From assembly GCF_002899455.1 (NCBI RefSeq), contig NZ_PPFB01000001.1:3006501-3070500 (forward strand): a stretch of DNA of 64,000 nt. The letters are read 5' to 3'. The DNA comes from Streptomyces sp. DH-12. GTDB lineage: Bacteria > Actinomycetota > Actinomycetes > Streptomycetales > Streptomycetaceae. The notes under the pieces are model-generated. The model was not told the DNA's origin and ran no database searches. It worked only from the letters and a program-made list of their open reading frames with translations. The translations under genes and the position numbers were made by a program. This document shows, piece after piece, positions 1-8,312 of the stretch (positions are counted from its first letter, which is position 1; each line of letters begins with the position of its first letter).

Positions 1-1047
1 GCGTCCGACGCACTGGCCGCCGACCGTGCCTGGACGATGCACGCGCTGGCCGCCGTGGAGCGGGACCGGGCCCGGCTGGCGGAGGCGCTGGAGCTGCTCA
101 CCGGGTCGCTGGTGCTGCACCGCGCGGGCGAGTCCCTGCACGGGCAGGCGTGGGCGCACTTCCAGCTCGGGCAGCTGCACCTGCGGCGCGGCGACGTGCC
201 CCGCGCGGAGGAGGAGCTGCGCACCGCCCTCGGCCTGTACGGCCGCACCCGTGACGCGCGCGGCGAGGCGTGGGCGCTGACCGAGCTGGCGCGGGCCCGG
301 CTGGTGGACGGGGACGCGGGACCGGCGGTGGAGGAGCTGCGCCGGGCCGCCGCCCGGCACCGGGACAACGAGGACGCGCGCGGCGAGGCGTGGACGCTGT
401 ACTACCTGGGGCAGGCCCTGGAGGAGAGCGGCGACCTGGACAGCGCGGTGCGCGAGCTGGAGCGCGCCCGCACGATGTTCTCCCGCATGCGGGACGTCTA
501 CGGTCTGGCCTGTGCCCGGCACCACTCGGCGCGGGTGACCCGCGACCAGCGGGCGGCCCGGACCGGCTCACTGCGCAACTCCGGCTTCGCCCGGCAGCTG
601 CTGGTGGACGCGCGCGCCGACTTCCAGCGGATCCAGGTGGCGCACGGCGAGGCGTGGACGTGTCTGGAGCTGGCCGTCGTCGACGCGGGCAACGCCCGCA
701 CCCAGCAGGCGCTGGCGCTGTGCGACGAGGCGGTGGCGCTGTTCGTCTCCTACGGCGACCGGCGCGGCGAGGACTGGGCGCGCTTCCTGCGCTGCACGCT
801 CCTGCCGTACGCGGCCCCGGGCGGCACGGAGGTCGGCACGGCGGTGGCCCGGCAGGAGCTCGCCGACCTGGCCGTCGCGGTCCACCCGGCCCGCGATCCG
901 AGACTCACCGACAGCGTCGAGGCCTACCGGCTCCTCCTGGAGCGCGGCGTCAGCCTCGACACCGGCTGGCAGGCCTGGAACCTCGGCCTGGTCCCGGGCC
1001 GCCACGCCCGCGAGGTAATGGGGGTGCCGGTCCCGCTGGACGCGTGA
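1..1047 (+). CDS. TPR-repeat protein, C-terminal part (5' end outside window)
   Basis: The frame is open from base 1 and ends at a TGA, giving at least 348 residues of an incomplete protein. It is all-helical and made of tetratricopeptide-like repeats: units containing RGEAW or HGEAW recur about every 40 residues, each followed by leucine/alanine-rich helices. Such TPR tails are typical of the C-terminal half of large Streptomyces regulators (SARP or NB-ARC/AfsR type), where they mediate protein contacts, but no DNA-binding or NTPase part is inside the window, so the class is an inference. No membrane segment is visible. The following 315 bases contain no gene. Confidence 0.75.
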   Translation, partial: ASDALAADRAWTMHALAAVERDRARLAEALELLTGSLVLHRAGESLHGQAWAHFQLGQLHLRRGDVPRAEEELRTALGLYGRTRDARGEAWALTELARARLVDGDAGPAVEELRRAAARHRDNEDARGEAWTLYYLGQALEESGDLDSAVRELERARTMFSRMRDVYGLACARHHSARVTRDQRAARTGSLRNSGFARQLLVDARADFQRIQVAHGEAWTCLELAVVDAGNARTQQALALCDEAVALFVSYGDRRGEDWARFLRCTLLPYAAPGGTEVGTAVARQELADLAVAVHPARDPRLTDSVEAYRLLLERGVSLDTGWQAWNLGLVPGRHAREVMGVPVPLDA

Positions 1048-1314
1048 GGGTCCCCTCCGGAGCGCCTTCGGGGCACGCGGGGTGCGGCATGCGGGCCGGA
1101 CTCCTCGCGGCTGCGTCCAGCCGCCGGGACGGGCCGCGGGAACAGCGGTCGCGAGGCGTGGGCGAGCGGCGCGGGCCCGGACGCCGAGGCCCGGCCCGGA
1201 GCCGCTCGGCCGCTCCGTCGGCGCGCCGCCCCCGCCGGGGCGGGCGCAGGCGTGTGGCACGCGGTGCGCCGCCGGCCCGCGCGGCAACTGAGGCCGGCCG
1301 CACCCGCACGGCAT
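1048..1314. other. Intergenic stretch with no gene seen
   Basis: About 270 very GC-rich bases lie between the TPR gene and the terminator hairpin. Open frames here on both strands lack ribosome sites and have low-complexity Arg/Pro/Ala composition, so I treat them as chance frames. Nothing else recognisable was seen. Confidence 0.5.
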
Positions 1315-1344
1315 GCGGCACCCGGCGGACGTGCCGGGTGCCGC
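1315..1344. terminator. Hairpin terminator between convergent genes
   Basis: A perfect 12-bp inverted repeat, GCGGCACCCGGC with GCCGGGTGCCGC, is separated by six bases. It lies between the TPR gene (+) and the small membrane protein gene (-, stop at 1363). There is no T-run, as is usual for Streptomyces terminators. It probably serves both strands. Confidence 0.7.
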
Positions 1345-1362
1345 AGGGCTGCGGGCCTGGTG

Positions 1363-1605
1363 TCAGGCCGTGGAGTTGCCGCCGTCGGGGACGGCGCCGT
1401 CCGCGGCGGTCTCGTCCGCCTCCGCGAAGTTCACGCGGCCCATGTGCCGGTTCATCGACTTCATCAGCCCCCAGACCGCCACGGCCATCACCGCGAAGAC
1501 GATGAAGCCGAGGACGCCGGGGGTGACCTTGTCCTCGTCGAATTCCTGGGCGAGGGGGACCAGGTGGGTCATTGCCAGGCTTGCGCTTGCGCTCATGTCA
1601 GCCAT
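1363..1605 (-). CDS. Small single-pass membrane protein downstream of mca
   Basis: An 80-residue protein with a short polar N-terminus, one hydrophobic helix at about residues 30-48 (GVLGFIVFAVMAVAVWGLM) and a polar acidic C-terminal tail. A basic stretch (KSMNRHMGR) follows the helix, so the tail is probably cytoplasmic. The start codon overlaps the 3' end of mca by 8 bases, so the two are probably translated together. I do not recognise a named family; it is a conserved-looking hypothetical membrane protein whose context suggests a link with mycothiol metabolism, though this is only positional inference. Confidence 0.75.
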   Translation of the reverse strand: MADMSASASLAMTHLVPLAQEFDEDKVTPGVLGFIVFAVMAVAVWGLMKSMNRHMGRVNFAEADETAADGAVPDGGNSTA

Positions 1606-2479
1606 TGTCCCGGATGCCCGCGAAGAGGTCGTCCTCGGGGAGGGAGGTGTCCACGAGCGACTTCGCGAGCTCGTACTCCTCCGTCGGCCAGACCTCCTTC
1701 TGGAGGTCGAGCGGCACCCGGAACCAGCCCCCGTCGGGGTCGATCTGCGTGCGGTGCGCGATCAGCGCCTTGTCGCGGATCTCGAAGAAGTCGGCGCACG
1801 GCACGTGCGTGGTGAGCGTGCGCTCCTTGCGCTCGAACTCGTCCCACCGCTTCAGCCAGTCGCCGTAGGGCGACTCGAGCCCGCGCTCCAGCATCGCCTG
1901 GTGCAGCGCCTCGGTGCGGGGCCGGTTGAAGCCCTGGTTGTAGTACACCTTCAGCGGCTGGTACGCCGGGCCGAACTCGCCCTCCGGGTACTTCTCGGTG
2001 TCCGCCGCGCCCTCGAACGCCACCATCGTGATCTTGTGGGTCATGATGTGGTCGGGGTGCGGGTAGCCGCCGTTCTCGTCGTAGGTGGTGATCACCTGGG
2101 GCCGGAAGGAGCGGATCTTGCGCACCAGCTCGCCCGCCGCCTTGTCGACGTCCTCCAGGGCGAAGCAGCCCTCCGGCAGCGGCGGCAGCGGGTCGCCCTC
2201 GGGCAGCCCCGAGTCGACGAAGCCCAGCCACTCCTGCTTCACGCCGAGGATCTCGCGCGCCTCGTCCATCTCCTTCCTGCGCACCTCGTGGATGTGCTCC
2301 TCGATGTACGGGTCCCCCTGGAGCTTGGGGTTGAGGATGGAGCCGCGCTCCCCGCCCGTGCAGGTCACCACCAGCACGTCCACCCCCTCGGACACGTACT
2401 TCGCCATGGTGGCCGCGCCCTTGCTCGACTCGTCGTCGGGGTGGGCGTGCACGGCCATCAGTCGCAGCTGGTCAGTCAA
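1598..2479 (-). CDS. mca: Mycothiol S-conjugate amidase
   Basis: A 293-residue member of the LmbE/PIG-L zinc deacetylase family. The metal-binding signature HPDDE is at residues 12-16 and the second histidine motif, HPDH, is near residue 144. Length and sequence match actinobacterial Mca, which cleaves mycothiol-toxin conjugates to a mercapturic acid and GlcN-Ins during detoxification in the cytoplasm. Its paralogue MshB acts in mycothiol synthesis; the long C-terminal region here, with an FNRPR motif, fits Mca better. A SigR-like promoter lies at 2542-2567, consistent with the reported control of mca by the thiol-oxidative sigma factor. The gene is divergent from the DUF4307 gene and overlaps the small membrane protein gene downstream. 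Confidence 0.93.
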   Translation of the reverse strand: MTDQLRLMAVHAHPDDESSKGAATMAKYVSEGVDVLVVTCTGGERGSILNPKLQGDPYIEEHIHEVRRKEMDEAREILGVKQEWLGFVDSGLPEGDPLPPLPEGCFALEDVDKAAGELVRKIRSFRPQVITTYDENGGYPHPDHIMTHKITMVAFEGAADTEKYPEGEFGPAYQPLKVYYNQGFNRPRTEALHQAMLERGLESPYGDWLKRWDEFERKERTLTTHVPCADFFEIRDKALIAHRTQIDPDGGWFRVPLDLQKEVWPTEEYELAKSLVDTSLPEDDLFAGIRDNG

Positions 2480-2541
2480 GACTCAATCCTCAAGTCGTTG
2501 GGCGCCCTGTGTGCGGCGGCGCAGTCGCAGGCTTCTATAGT

Positions 2542-2567
2542 GACGGAACCGGGGGGCGAAAAATTCC
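2542..2567 (-). promoter_or_regulatory. SigR-like promoter upstream of mca
   Basis: On the minus strand GGAAT (2567-2563) is followed after exactly 18 bases by GTC (2544-2542). The remembered SigR consensus is GGAAT-N18-GTT, so one base differs. The site lies 63-88 bases upstream of the mca start. A TATAGA box (2539-2534) just after it could alternatively be a housekeeping -10. Confidence 0.35.
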
Positions 2568-2627
2568 GGAGCGCCGCTCCCGGGGACGGTCCGGGGACGC
2601 CGGTTCCTTCCTGCCGAGGAGACGATC

Positions 2628-3026
2628 ATGAGTACGTCGAGCACGCGGACCCCCGAGGGCCGTTACGGCCGCTCCTCGGACCAGCGCGCCGACCGCACCC
2701 TCAAGGTCGTCGGCGGGGTGCTCGCCGTCCTGTTCACCGCCATGATCGGCTGGTTCGGCTACCACCACGTCGCGCAGAACGAGATCAGCGCCGAGCTGAT
2801 CCGCTTCGAGACCGGCGAGGACGCGGTGAAGGTGCACCTGGAGGTGCACAAGGACGCCGGCGTCGTCGGCTACTGCACCGTGCGCTCCCAGTCCGCGGAC
2901 GGCGCCGAGGTCGGCCGCGCCGACTTCCGCTTCGACGGCGACGCCACCCGCATCGACGAGGTGGTCACGCTGCGCACCACCTCCCCCGGCACCAGCGCGG
3001 AGCTCCTCGGCTGTCACGCCGAGTGA
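2628..3026 (+). CDS. DUF4307 family membrane-anchored protein
   Basis: A 132-residue protein with a charged N-terminus, one membrane helix at about residues 28-46 (GGVLAVLFTAMIGWFGYHH) and an extracytoplasmic beta-rich domain of about 85 residues with two cysteines, one near residue 84 in GYCTV and one near the C-terminus in LLGCH. This layout matches the actinobacterial DUF4307 family, of unknown function, which is regularly found beside mca and greA. The start follows GAGGAGACGATC. The gene is divergent from mca and co-directional with greA, 167 bases away. Confidence 0.85.
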   Translation: MSTSSTRTPEGRYGRSSDQRADRTLKVVGGVLAVLFTAMIGWFGYHHVAQNEISAELIRFETGEDAVKVHLEVHKDAGVVGYCTVRSQSADGAEVGRADFRFDGDATRIDEVVTLRTTSPGTSAELLGCHAE

Positions 3027-3193
3027 CGCGACGGGGAATACCGGGCCGCTGACCTGCGCTGACGCGGGTACAGCGGCTTATGTCCTCCCCCTACGGGCAC
3101 TCAATTGTTAGGCTCGTGGTTTCGCCCGTCCCCGGAGGACCATCCTTCTGGGAGGGCGATGCTTTGTATTCCCAGTAACTACGAGGAGCACCT

Positions 3194-3691
3194 GTGACCC
3201 AGACCAGCGAGAACGTCACCTGGCTGACCCAGGAGGCGTACAACAAGCTCAAGGAAGAGCTTGCGTACCTTACTGGTCCCGCGCGCACGGAGATCGCCGC
3301 CAAGATCGCCGCCGCGCGTGAGGAGGGCGACCTGCGTGAGAACGGCGGGTACCACGCGGCCAAGGAGGAGCAGGGCAAGCAGGAGCTCCGTGTGCGCCAG
3401 CTCACCCAGCTCCTCGAGAACGCCAAGGTGGGCACACCCCCGGCGGCCGACGGCTCGGTGGCGCCGGGCATGGTCGTGACGATCGCCTTCGACGGTGACG
3501 AGGACGACACGCTGACCTTCCTGCTCGCCTCCCGCGAGTACGCGAGCTCCGAGATCGAGACCTACTCGCCGCAGTCCCCGCTGGGCACCGGCGTGATGGG
3601 CCACAAGGTCGGCGAGGACGCGGAGTACGAACTGCCGAACGGCAAGAAGGCGTCGGTGAAGATCCTCAAGGCCGAGCCGTACGACGGCTGA
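3194..3691 (+). CDS. greA: Transcription elongation factor GreA
   Basis: A 165-residue GreA. The N-terminal antiparallel coiled coil (residues 10-80) begins with WLTQEAYNKLKEEL and carries the acidic tip EEGDLRENGGYHAAKEEQ, whose aspartate/glutamate residues enter the RNA polymerase secondary channel and stimulate cleavage of backtracked RNA. The C-terminal FKBP-like domain includes the SPLG segment. It is a few residues longer than most GreA proteins because of an acidic insert (DGDEDD). The start is GTG after the ribosome site GAGGAG. A strong hairpin terminator follows the stop. Confidence 0.95.
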   Translation: MTQTSENVTWLTQEAYNKLKEELAYLTGPARTEIAAKIAAAREEGDLRENGGYHAAKEEQGKQELRVRQLTQLLENAKVGTPPAADGSVAPGMVVTIAFDGDEDDTLTFLLASREYASSEIETYSPQSPLGTGVMGHKVGEDAEYELPNGKKASVKILKAEPYDG

Positions 3692-3715
3692 CCCGCCGCG
3701 CGCGAGTCCCCACGG

Positions 3716-3744
3716 GCCCCCGGCGTCCGAGCGGCGCCGGGGGC
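3716..3744. terminator. Bidirectional terminator after greA
   Basis: Ten-bp arms GCCCCCGGCG and CGCCGGGGGC are separated by nine bases. The hairpin lies between greA (+) and the exporter permease (-, stop at 3749), so it can end both convergent units. Confidence 0.75.
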
Positions 3745-3748
3745 TCCG

Positions 3749-4594
3749 TCATGCCGCCGCCGAGCGGTACCGGCGCACGGCCAGGGTCCGGAAGACCACG
3801 ATGATCAGCACCGAGTAGATCACCGACGCCCACACCGGGTGCTGCATCGGCCAGGCGTCCGAGGTGGAGACGCCCGGGTTGCCGAACAGCTCGCGGCAGG
3901 CCTGGACGGTGGCGCTGAACGGGTTCCAGTCCGCGATGTGCCGCAGCCACGGCGTCATGTTGCTGGAGTCCACGAACGCGTTCGACACGAACGTGACCGG
4001 GAAGAGCCAGACCAGTCCGCCGGAGGTGGCCGCCTCCGGCGTGCGCACCGACAGGCCGATGACCGCGCCGATCCAGGTGAACGCGTACCCGGTGAGCAGC
4101 AGCAGGCCGAACGCGCCGAGCACCTCGCCGATGCCGGTGTGGGTGCGCCAGCCGACCAGCAGGGCGACGACGGCGAGCACGAGCAGGGTGAGCGCCGTCT
4201 GCACCATGTCGGCGAGGGTGCGGCCGGTGAGCACCGCGCCGCGCGCCATCGGCAGGGAGCGGAAGCGGTCGATGAGCCCCTTGTGCATGTCCTCGGCGAT
4301 GCCCGCGCCGGCCCCCGCGGTGGCGAAGGTGACGGTCTGGGCGAAGATGCCGGCCATCAGGAACTCGCGGTAGACCTGCGGGCTGGTGCTGCCGCCGATG
4401 TCCAGCGAGCCGCCGAACACGTACGAGAACAGCACCACGAACATGATCGGCTGGATCAGTCCGAAGATGACCACTTCGGGGATGCGGGCCATGCGGATCA
4501 GGTTGCGCTTGGCGACGACCAGCGAGTCGCGGACCGAGCGGCTGAAGGCGTTGCCGGGGGACGCGACCCGCGTGGACTCGGTGACGGTGCTCAC
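3749..4594 (-). CDS. ABC-2 type exporter permease (DrrB-like)
   Basis: A 281-residue membrane protein with about six hydrophobic segments, beginning after a polar N-terminus with VVAKRNLIRMARIPEVVIFG, a hallmark of DrrB/ABC-2 permeases. The motif NAFVDSSNMTPWLRHIADWNP in the last third is also typical of daunorubicin-resistance permeases. It forms the membrane half of a two-gene exporter with the ATPase just upstream; the GTG start overlaps that gene's stop by four bases (GTGA), so translation is coupled. The substrate cannot be read from sequence; drug or lipid-like export is usual for the family. Confidence 0.9.
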   Translation of the reverse strand: MSTVTESTRVASPGNAFSRSVRDSLVVAKRNLIRMARIPEVVIFGLIQPIMFVVLFSYVFGGSLDIGGSTSPQVYREFLMAGIFAQTVTFATAGAGAGIAEDMHKGLIDRFRSLPMARGAVLTGRTLADMVQTALTLLVLAVVALLVGWRTHTGIGEVLGAFGLLLLTGYAFTWIGAVIGLSVRTPEAATSGGLVWLFPVTFVSNAFVDSSNMTPWLRHIADWNPFSATVQACRELFGNPGVSTSDAWPMQHPVWASVIYSVLIIVVFRTLAVRRYRSAAA

Positions 4595-5580
4595 TTCGCG
4601 GCCTCCTCGGCGTCGGACGGGGCGGACTCGGCGGCGTGGCCGGTGAGGGAGAGGAACACGTCGTCGAGGGTGGGGCGGCGCAGCCCGATGTCGTCGATCT
4701 CGATGCCGTCGGCGTCGAGCTCGCGGATGACTTCGGCGAGCAGCTTCGCCCCGCCGGAGACCGGTGTCGTGATCTTGCGCATGTGCTCCTCGACCGTGGT
4801 GTCGCCGCGGCCGGGGCCGCGCAGGCTGTACTTGTCGAGGAGGGCGGCCGCGGTGCGGATGTGCTCGCGCTCGTGCACCACGACCTCGACGCGGTCGCCG
4901 CCGGTGCGGGCCTTGAGCTGGTCGGAGGTGCCCTGGGCGATGACCCGGCCCTGGTCGACGACCGCGATGTCGTGCGCCAGGTGGTCGGCCTCCTCCAGGT
5001 ACTGCGTGGTGAGCAGCAGGGTCGTGCCGCCGGAGACGAGGTTCTTGATCACGTCCCAGAGCTGCTGGCGGTTGCGCGGGTCGAGACCGGTCGTCGGTTC
5101 GTCCATGAACATCACGGGCGGGGAGACGACCAGGGCGGCGGCGAGGTCGAGCCGGCGGCGCATGCCGCCGGAGTAGGTCTTCGCCGTGCGGTCGGCCGCG
5201 TCCGCCAGGTGGAACTGCTCCAGCAGCTCGTCCGCGCGGGCCCGGGCGGCCTTGGCCCTCATCTGGTACAGCTGGCCGACCATCTGGAGGTTCTCCCGGC
5301 CGGTGAGGTACTCGTCGACGGCGGCGAACTGGCCGGACAGACCGATCGAGCGGCGCACGGCGTCGGGGTGCTTCAGCACGTCGATGCCGGCGACGACGGC
5401 CTTGCCGCTGTCGGGACGGAGCAGCGTGGTGAGACAGCGGACGGTGGTGGTCTTGCCCGCGCCGTTGGGCCCGAGCAGTCCCAGGACGGTTCCCTCGGGG
5501 ACCTCGAGGTCGACGCCGTCCAGTGCCTTGACGTCTCCGAAGGTCTTCACCAGACCTTCGGCCTGAATGGCACCTGGCAT
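4591..5580 (-). CDS. ABC exporter ATPase (DrrA-like)
   Basis: A 329-residue ATPase with Walker A GPNGAGKT (near residue 43), the Q-loop, signature YSGGMRRRLDLA and Walker B VMFMDEPTTGLD, followed by the roughly 100-residue C-terminal extension characteristic of DrrA-type drug-resistance ATPases. I chose the ATG at 5580 because GGAGATTTCT precedes it; an upstream in-frame start would add a segment that does not look coding. It energises the permease encoded immediately downstream. A palindromic operator and TAnnnT box lie about 120 bases upstream (5700-5721), suggesting drug-inducible control by a TetR- or PadR-type repressor encoded elsewhere. Confidence 0.92.
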   Translation of the reverse strand: MPGAIQAEGLVKTFGDVKALDGVDLEVPEGTVLGLLGPNGAGKTTTVRCLTTLLRPDSGKAVVAGIDVLKHPDAVRRSIGLSGQFAAVDEYLTGRENLQMVGQLYQMRAKAARARADELLEQFHLADAADRTAKTYSGGMRRRLDLAAALVVSPPVMFMDEPTTGLDPRNRQQLWDVIKNLVSGGTTLLLTTQYLEEADHLAHDIAVVDQGRVIAQGTSDQLKARTGGDRVEVVVHEREHIRTAAALLDKYSLRGPGRGDTTVEEHMRKITTPVSGGAKLLAEVIRELDADGIEIDDIGLRRPTLDDVFLSLTGHAAESAPSDAEEAAK

Positions 5581-5699
5581 AGAAATCTCCACGTCGTCGT
5601 GATTCTTCGGAAAAGCGTAGGTCCGTGTGCCGGCATGTGCCGGGTACGCGCCCGGGAGGGCGCCAGGGGCGTCGGCGGCCACACCGTGACGAGAGACAC

Positions 5700-5721
5700 A
5701 CGCTAACGCGATGTATCGCGT
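5700..5721 (-). promoter_or_regulatory. Palindromic operator and -10 box of the DrrAB-type exporter
   Basis: ACGCGAT-GT-ATCGCGT (5706-5721) is a perfect 7-bp-arm inverted repeat. On the minus strand it runs directly into TAGCGT (5705-5700), a TAnnnT -10 box. The repressor site would therefore cover the promoter spacer of the exporter operon. No regulator gene adjoins, so the repressor would act from elsewhere. Confidence 0.5.
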
Positions 5722-5776
5722 CCCTCAACGGATGTACCCGAAGGGGTGAAGCCGCTTCCGGCTGACCCGCCGCCGG

Positions 5777-7006
5777 CTAACCCGTCACCGTGTGACCCGC
5801 GTCGCGCAGCGCCTGCTGGACCTCGGCGCAGTGCGCCGGCCCCTTGGTCTCCAGATGCAGCTCGACCTCCGCCTCCGTGAGTCCCAGCCGCGGGTCGGTC
5901 CGCATGTGGCTCACGTCGAGGACGTTGGCATCGACCGCGGACAGCGCCCCCAGCAGCGAGGCCAGGGCGCCCGGCCGGTCCGTCAGCCGCAGCCGGACGG
6001 CCAGGTAGCGGCCCTGCGCCGCCATGCCGTGCCGCAGCACCCGTTCCATCAGCACCGGGTCCACGTTGCCGCCGGACAGCACCGCGACGACCGGCCCCTC
6101 GAAGGCCTCGGGCCGGCTCAGCAGCGCCGCGACCGGGCTCGCCCCGGCCGGCTCGACCACCAGCTTGGCCCGCTCCAGACACAGCAGCAGCGCGGCCGAC
6201 AGCTCGTCCTCGGTGACCGTGCGCACCTCGTCCACCAACTCGCCGACCAGCCCGAACGGCACGTCGCCGGGCCGCCCCACCTTGATCCCGTCGGCCATCG
6301 TGACCGGGTGGTCCAGCGACACCGGGCGCCCGGCGGCCAGCGACGGCGGGTAGGCCGCCGCGCCCTCCGCCTGCACGCCGACGATCCGCACGTCCGGCCG
6401 CAGCGCCTTCACCGCGACCGCGATCCCGGCGGCCAGCCCGCCCCCGCCGACCCCGACGACGATCGTGCGCACCTCGGGGCACTGCTCCAGAATCTCCAGT
6501 CCCACCGTGCCCTGGCCTGCGATGACGTCCGGGTGGTCGAAGGGGTGGATGAACACCGCGCCCGTCTCGCGCGCGTACTCCTGCGCCGCGGCCAGCGACT
6601 CGTCCACCACCTGGCCGTGCAGGCGCACCTCGGCGCCGTACTCCCGGGTCGCGCTGATCTTCGGCAGCGGGGCGCCCTTCGGCATGAACACCGTGGACCG
6701 CACCCCGAGCAGCGCCGACGCCAGCGCCACGCCCTGCGCGTGGTTGCCCGCGCTCGCCGCGACGACCCCCGCGGCCCGCTCCTCGGGGAGCAGCCCGGCG
6801 ATCCGCACGTACGCGCCGCGCAGCTTGAAGGACCCGGTCCGCTGGAGGTTCTCGCACTTCAGCAGCGTCGGCGCGCCCACCTGCCGGGACAGGTACCGGC
6901 TGCCCTCCAGAGCGGTCGTGCGGGCCACGCCGGAGAGCACCTTCCGAGCGCCGCGCACGTCGTCGAGGGTGACGGTCCGCAGTCGGCCGGCCGTGCTGTG
7001 GTTCAT
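5777..7006 (-). CDS. ilvA: Threonine ammonia-lyase (threonine dehydratase)
   Basis: A 409-residue PLP enzyme that converts threonine to 2-oxobutyrate and ammonia. The PLP lysine lies in the N-terminal motif GSFKLRGAY, the glycine-rich phosphate loop is VGVGGGGLAAG, and the C-terminal roughly 80 residues form an ACT-like domain (RLTDRPGALASLLGAL). Its length matches the short, single-ACT catabolic/biosynthetic form of actinobacteria rather than the two-ACT E. coli IlvA. The ATG at 7006 is preceded by a weak ribosome site (GGAGAC). It is divergent from the MarR gene. Confidence 0.9.
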   Translation of the reverse strand: MNHSTAGRLRTVTLDDVRGARKVLSGVARTTALEGSRYLSRQVGAPTLLKCENLQRTGSFKLRGAYVRIAGLLPEERAAGVVAASAGNHAQGVALASALLGVRSTVFMPKGAPLPKISATREYGAEVRLHGQVVDESLAAAQEYARETGAVFIHPFDHPDVIAGQGTVGLEILEQCPEVRTIVVGVGGGGLAAGIAVAVKALRPDVRIVGVQAEGAAAYPPSLAAGRPVSLDHPVTMADGIKVGRPGDVPFGLVGELVDEVRTVTEDELSAALLLCLERAKLVVEPAGASPVAALLSRPEAFEGPVVAVLSGGNVDPVLMERVLRHGMAAQGRYLAVRLRLTDRPGALASLLGALSAVDANVLDVSHMRTDPRLGLTEAEVELHLETKGPAHCAEVQQALRDAGHTVTG

Positions 7007-7152
7007 GTCTCCAGCATCGCAGTCATCCCGGGGAGGACGGGCGCGACGACCGACCCGCGGACGGCCGCTTTCCACAGCCCTGGTACGGTCCGCGCCCCGG
7101 CCGCGTACCCTGTCGTCCCATCAGCAGCCCATCACGAAGTGAGCCCCCCGCC

Positions 7153-7671
7153 ATGCCCACTACACCTGAAATGTCGATGGACATGACGACCGATCCGGCC
7201 GCGGACGGTGACACCGGTCTTCTCGACACTCTGCAGCACGAGGTGGCGCTCTTCGCCCGCCGTGCCGAACAGACCCGGCTCGGCGGGGTCGGCCAGGTCC
7301 GCAACTCCATGGACCGCGCCGCCTACCTGCTGCTCAACCGGCTCGACAAGGAAGGCCCGATGGGCGTCAAGGCCCTGGCCGCGAGCATGGGGATCGACTC
7401 CTCCACCGTCACCCGGCAGGTGGCGCCGCTCGTGGACACCGGCCTGGTCAAGCGGACCTCGCACCCCGAGGACGGCCGCGCGGTCGTGCTCCAGCTCTCC
7501 CCGCGCGGCCAGGCCCGCCTGGAGGAAGTACGCGTCTCCCGGCGGCAGTTGATGGCCGAGCTGACCGACGACTGGGCGCCGGAGGAGCGCGAGGCGTTCT
7601 GCGCGCTCCTCACCCGGTTCAACGGCGCGCTGTCCGCCCGGATGGCCGGGCACGACCGCGGCGACGCCTGA
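7153..7671 (+). CDS. MarR-family transcriptional regulator
   Basis: A 172-residue protein with a winged helix-turn-helix of MarR type. Helices containing AYLLLNRLDKEGPMGVKALAASMGI lead to the recognition helix (DSSTVTRQVAPLVDTGLV), followed by the wing KRTSHPEDGRAVVLQLSPRG with the usual D-x-R motif. N- and C-terminal helices would form the dimer interface. Divergent transcription from ilvA could mean control of that gene, but MarR proteins usually bind their own region first. The effector is unknown. Confidence 0.88.
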   Translation: MPTTPEMSMDMTTDPAADGDTGLLDTLQHEVALFARRAEQTRLGGVGQVRNSMDRAAYLLLNRLDKEGPMGVKALAASMGIDSSTVTRQVAPLVDTGLVKRTSHPEDGRAVVLQLSPRGQARLEEVRVSRRQLMAELTDDWAPEEREAFCALLTRFNGALSARMAGHDRGDA

Positions 7672-7798
7672 TCCGGCCGCGCGTCCGCGCCGTGCGCGCC
7701 TCTTGACCCGGGCGCGCGCCCTGGCCTGATATGGGGAGGGGGTCTCCGTCCGCCGCACGGCACGGGGCGGCCCTCCGCGGGGGCCACGGGAGGTGCGG

Positions 7799-8299
7799 GT
7801 GCGACCACGGCATGCGTGCGACGACGTCCGTCGCGCCCAGGAGTTCCGGGCGTACGTCGCGGGTGCGGGCGGACGGCTGCTGCACACCGCGACCCTGCTG
7901 ACCGCCGAGCCGCGGGACGCCAACCCGCGCGCCCAGCGCCTGCTCACCCTCGCCCTGGCCCGTACGTACGCCTGCTGGGAGCGGCTGCACGGCGAGGACC
8001 CGTACGACCACACCCGGCGGCACCTGATGATCAGGTTCGCGCTCGGCGCCCTGCGTCACGGCGGGCGGCTCCCCTTCCGGCCCCGTCCCGGCGGCCCGCT
8101 GGCCGGGCTGAGCCCGCAGGAGCGGCTGATCCTGGTCATGCGGCTGCACGAGGGCATCGGCGAGGAGCGGGCGGCGGCCCTGCTGGGGCTCCCCGCCGAG
8201 CGCGTACGGGCCGTGCAGAACCGCGCGATGGCCGTCATGCTGCGCCCGGAGCCGGAACCGGCCCGCGCGCCGGGACGCGTCGGCACGGTGCCGTCATGA
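7799..8299 (+). CDS. Sigma-70-like regulatory protein with region 4 HTH
   Basis: A 166-residue protein. The C-terminal 60 residues resemble sigma region 4: LSPQERLILVMRLHEGIGEE leads into a helix-turn-helix (AAALLGLPAERVRAVQNRAM). The N-terminal half shows YACWERLHGEDPYDHTRRHL, which resembles the end of ECF region 2, but the start of region 2 is poorly conserved. I chose the second GTG (7799) because GGGAGG at 7788-7793 overlaps the first possible GTG at 7793. It could be a divergent SigE-type ECF factor or a non-canonical regulator. The small membrane protein downstream may be its partner. Confidence 0.65.
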   Translation: MRPRHACDDVRRAQEFRAYVAGAGGRLLHTATLLTAEPRDANPRAQRLLTLALARTYACWERLHGEDPYDHTRRHLMIRFALGALRHGGRLPFRPRPGGPLAGLSPQERLILVMRLHEGIGEERAAALLGLPAERVRAVQNRAMAVMLRPEPEPARAPGRVGTVPS

Positions 8300-8312
8300 C
8301 CGGGGAGGCGGC

